Part shown: positions 55,549 through 64,000 of the stretch, piece by piece
Numbering within the stretch: position 1 is the stretch's first letter
How the letters are laid out: every line of letters starts with the position of its first letter
From: Strigamia acuminata
Taxonomy: Eukaryota > Arthropoda > Chilopoda > Geophilomorpha > Linotaeniidae
Reading direction: 5' to 3'
NCBI GenBank assembly: GCA_949358305.1
Contig: OX442319.1
Coordinates: 5,518,001-5,582,000, forward strand
DNA length: 64,000 nucleotides
Position numbers and translations under genes: made by a program
Notes under the pieces: model-generated
Database searches by the model: none
What the model was told of the DNA's origin: nothing
Seen by the model: the letters and a program-made list of their open reading frames with translations, nothing else

Positions 55549-56040
55549 TAGGGTTTCTGTTTTCCCGCCTTTTTGGAATTCCCGGTTCTCCGTACCAAAA
55601 TGGCCGGTACTCCCGGGAAATCGGTACTCCCGGGACTAAAAACAATCAGGCAAAAGGCGACGAAAAATGGCAATCTTTAGCCATTTATAGCCATTTTTCA
55701 TGGTAAAAATGACCATTTTCCGTGAAAAATAGTCGTAGCATTTTTCGTCAAGAATGCCCATTTTTCCTCAAAAATGGTCATTTTTACTCATTTTTCATGG
55801 TAAAACTGGCTGTTTTTCGCCAAAAATGGTCATTTTTAGCCATTTTCCATGGTAAAACTGGCTGTTTTTCGTCAAAAATGGCTATTTTCATCATTGAAAC
55901 GTAACAAAATGTAACGTTTCGATGACGAAAATGACGTTTCAGCAATGAATTTTTGACAGAACAGGTTTTTCTCAAATTTCCCAGTTCCCAGTTCCCAGTA
56001 CTGTATTTCTCACCGGGTTTCTTGGGAAACCAAAACCCTA
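55549..56040. repeat. hAT-like MITE, TAGGGTTTC family, with 8-bp TSD
   Basis: A 492-bp element, TAGGGTTTCTG...CCAAAACCCTA, flanked by GATGTGGT at 55541-55548 and 56041-56048. Reverse orientation relative to 47744-48294. It lies only 20 bases from the preceding MITE. Confidence 0.92.
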
Positions 56041-56048
56041 GATGTGGT

Positions 56049-57017
56049 TTCTGGTAAAAAATATAATTATTTATTTAAGTTGGTTAGGTAATTAATACCT
56101 TGTTTTATAAATGAATGAAAAAGGTCAGCATTTTATTTTACTAGCAAAAAAAAAAAAAAAAAAAAAAATTAAAAACAAAAACAATAAAAACAAAAGAAAG
56201 GATTGATATACACACTTGGGAATGCATTCATTTTGGAAACTATAATGACAACCATTTTTATTCAAGTGCAGATATGTTGGAAGGCACTGCATGTATCTTT
56301 TATTAATTTCATTTTTTAAATCATTTTTAATTTGGAATATTTTCGTTCAGGATGTGATGTCATGTTTGAAAACTTAAATTTAAACGTTATCCTACAATTT
56401 TGTTTTCCTCTAAAAATACACAGAAAGATTACAACAAGCAACTAATACACAACTTTTTCGTTAGTACACACTCACTACAACTTAATTAATCCTCCATTCT
56501 ACCACAAGAGTGCCAATTTGATTTTTCTTAAATGATTACACATGTGTGATAATGAGATGATACCATATATTTCAAGCTTATAAATGTTCAGCTCAAAAAT
56601 ATAAACAAATTAATCAAAGTCAAAATACCATTCAAAAATATCCATAAAAAAAAAATTATTTTACAAAAAGTGCCAGTACCCAACCAAGGGTGGTACTGGT
56701 ACAGTACTGGCCCTCGCGGTCACCCAACTCCACCCGTTGATCACTATAAATTCAATCGTGTTACTCCAAATCATTCGCATCAAATTTGAAAAAGGAAAAA
56801 AAGGAGAAATTTACAAATATATTTATAAAGCTGCGACAAATCACTCGTTAAACGAAAAACTGTTAACAAAGAACCGATTTTTAGAGAGAAAGACATTAGG
56901 TACCAAAGTTTTACGTTTAAAAAAGGAAATTTTACACCTCGCACGACGTAAAGTTTCATCGGTTCCACATTATCATTATTATACGTGTTTTTGTGTCCTC
57001 AAATGTCTCATTTTTAC
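56049..57017. other. Src 3' flank, no gene seen
   Basis: A/T-rich, with a poly(A) run at about 56148-56168. Includes the expected 3'UTR of the Src gene on the minus strand. No coding support. Confidence 0.5.
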
Positions 57018-63177
<6,160 letters not shown>

Positions 63178-63894
63178 TTCGGCGGCTGGATCAGGAACAC
63201 ATGGGTGAGGACGGCGGCGGGTTTCGGGTGGGCGAAATCATCGGTTGGTGGATGTGCTCGTTCTGCTGGGAGAAGTTGGTGCGGCCATTTTGGATTCTTG
63301 TAAGGAGTGCGCGGTGTGAATTGTGGGATGGGTGTCACGTGAGGTGCGATAGCGAGTTGCAAACAACGCCATCTTGGTATCAAATTGGAAAAAATTGGTT
63401 TTTTAAATTTTTAAAATTTAAAAATTTCACAAAGATTTTTGTTGGAACATTTAAACTACTTTTTTAAAATTGAAAATTCAAGTTTTGTTATTTATTTATT
63501 TTTACAAAATGGCGATCAAGTTTTGTTATTTATTTATTTTTACAAAATGGCGATCAAGCTCGATCTAAGCAATTTACTGAAGTATTTTTTAATTCGTATT
63601 AGCTTGCTGAACCAAGAAACAACTCCAGGTGCTTCGGTGAAGGTTTTAAGAGCGAAAATATTGTTTGTAATTAATTTTTAACATTTTCGTTTCGTAATGT
63701 TAACATTTTCTTTTTCCGTATCACATTTTACGGCTGGTAAATGGTTGGATCGTGTGAAAATGATTTTGTGATTAATACAAAATCACAAACCATTTTTTTG
63801 AAGAAAAAATGTTTTATTTGTATTGTATGTAAACAATGTTGCTGTACATATGTGGGAAAAGTAAATGATGAAAAAAATGTATCAAAATCTAAAG
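63178..63894. other. Src upstream region with a 35-bp tandem duplication
   Basis: Promoter and 5'UTR of Src on the minus strand. 63479-63553 contains two copies of AAGTTTTGTTATTTATTTAT plus TTTTACAAAATGGCGATC. No other gene is supported. Confidence 0.5.
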
Positions 63895-64000
63895 TTATTT
63901 CTGCTTTTCGATTAAAATTCGTAATAAACTGTTGAATTCATTTAGAACTGTTATTTTCTGTTCTTCGATTTTCTCCAATCGATCGAGTCGTTCCTTTTCT
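63895..64000 (-). CDS. 3' end of a coiled-coil ORF running off the window
   Basis: 34 codons open from the window edge to a TAA at 63895-63897: EKERLDRLEKIEEQKITVLN and so on, strongly helical with Leu/Ile heptads. Such tails are common at the ends of Myb/SANT-like or MADF-type DNA-binding proteins, but the fragment is too short to name. Confidence 0.4.
   Translation of the reverse strand, partial: EKERLDRLEKIEEQKITVLNEFNSLLRILIEKQK

Noticed and set aside
63439-63681. 80-codon plus-strand ORF
   Set aside because: Begins in a 35-bp tandem duplication, no resemblance to a protein; likely chance in Src upstream sequence.

Overview
The window is animal nuclear DNA: AT-rich, with short GT-AG introns, many small transposable elements (MITEs) and no bacterial features. 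The gene set is metazoan (ATP13A1, CUL5, UCKL1, MTSS/MIM, a Src kinase, a BTB-kelch protein). Two PAN-ZP apical-matrix proteins point to an ecdysozoan. A nematode-like animal is my best guess: splice-acceptor-like AGs sit 0-2 bases before two start codons, and two genes on one strand lie 89 bp apart. Species is not determinable from the sequence alone.

Layout. 1-3 kb: MITE and noncoding. 3-4.1 kb: SDR oxidoreductase (+). 5.1-8.5 kb: PAN-ZP gene copy A (+). 10.2-20.4 kb: complete 22-exon ATP13A1/P5A-ATPase (+), most of whose long introns hold private minisatellites. 21.5-23.7 kb: intronless full-length CUL5 (-), probably a retrogene. 23.9-34.3 kb: a chimeric low-copy-repeat block. It contains decayed pieces of ATP13A1 and CUL5, three related coiled-coil ORFs (-) with conserved CCAAT/TATA-like upstream modules, and fragments of an unrecognised ORF family. 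34.5-37.1 kb: PAN-ZP copy B (-), with the same ten coding-exon lengths as copy A, forming a ~3 kb inverted duplication around ~26 kb. 39.6-43.7 kb: UCKL1 (-). 43.8-44.3 kb: LRAT/HRASLS-like protein (-). 44.9-51.3 kb: MTSS I-BAR/WH2 protein (+). 52.5-54.9 kb: BTB-BACK-kelch protein (+). 57.0-63.2 kb: Src-family kinase (-). 63.9-64 kb: 3' end of a coiled-coil ORF (-) running off the window.

Mobile DNA. I can separate several MITE families by terminal repeats and target-site duplications. Two are hAT-like (TAGGGTTTC and CAGGGGTCGGCAACC termini, 8-bp duplications exact at five loci), plus a third hAT-like singleton (TAGAGACCGG termini). Three are TA-flanked families (CAGTCGAAACTC, CCGTATTTTACCG and GAGAGTTTGC termini). 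A pogo/Tigger-like element lies in the last ATP13A1 intron. They are often nested in each other, and the PAN-ZP duplication supplies empty sites that order the events.

Exon coordinates were assembled by hand from reading frame, splice sites and remembered family alignments. Every multi-exon model closes in frame.
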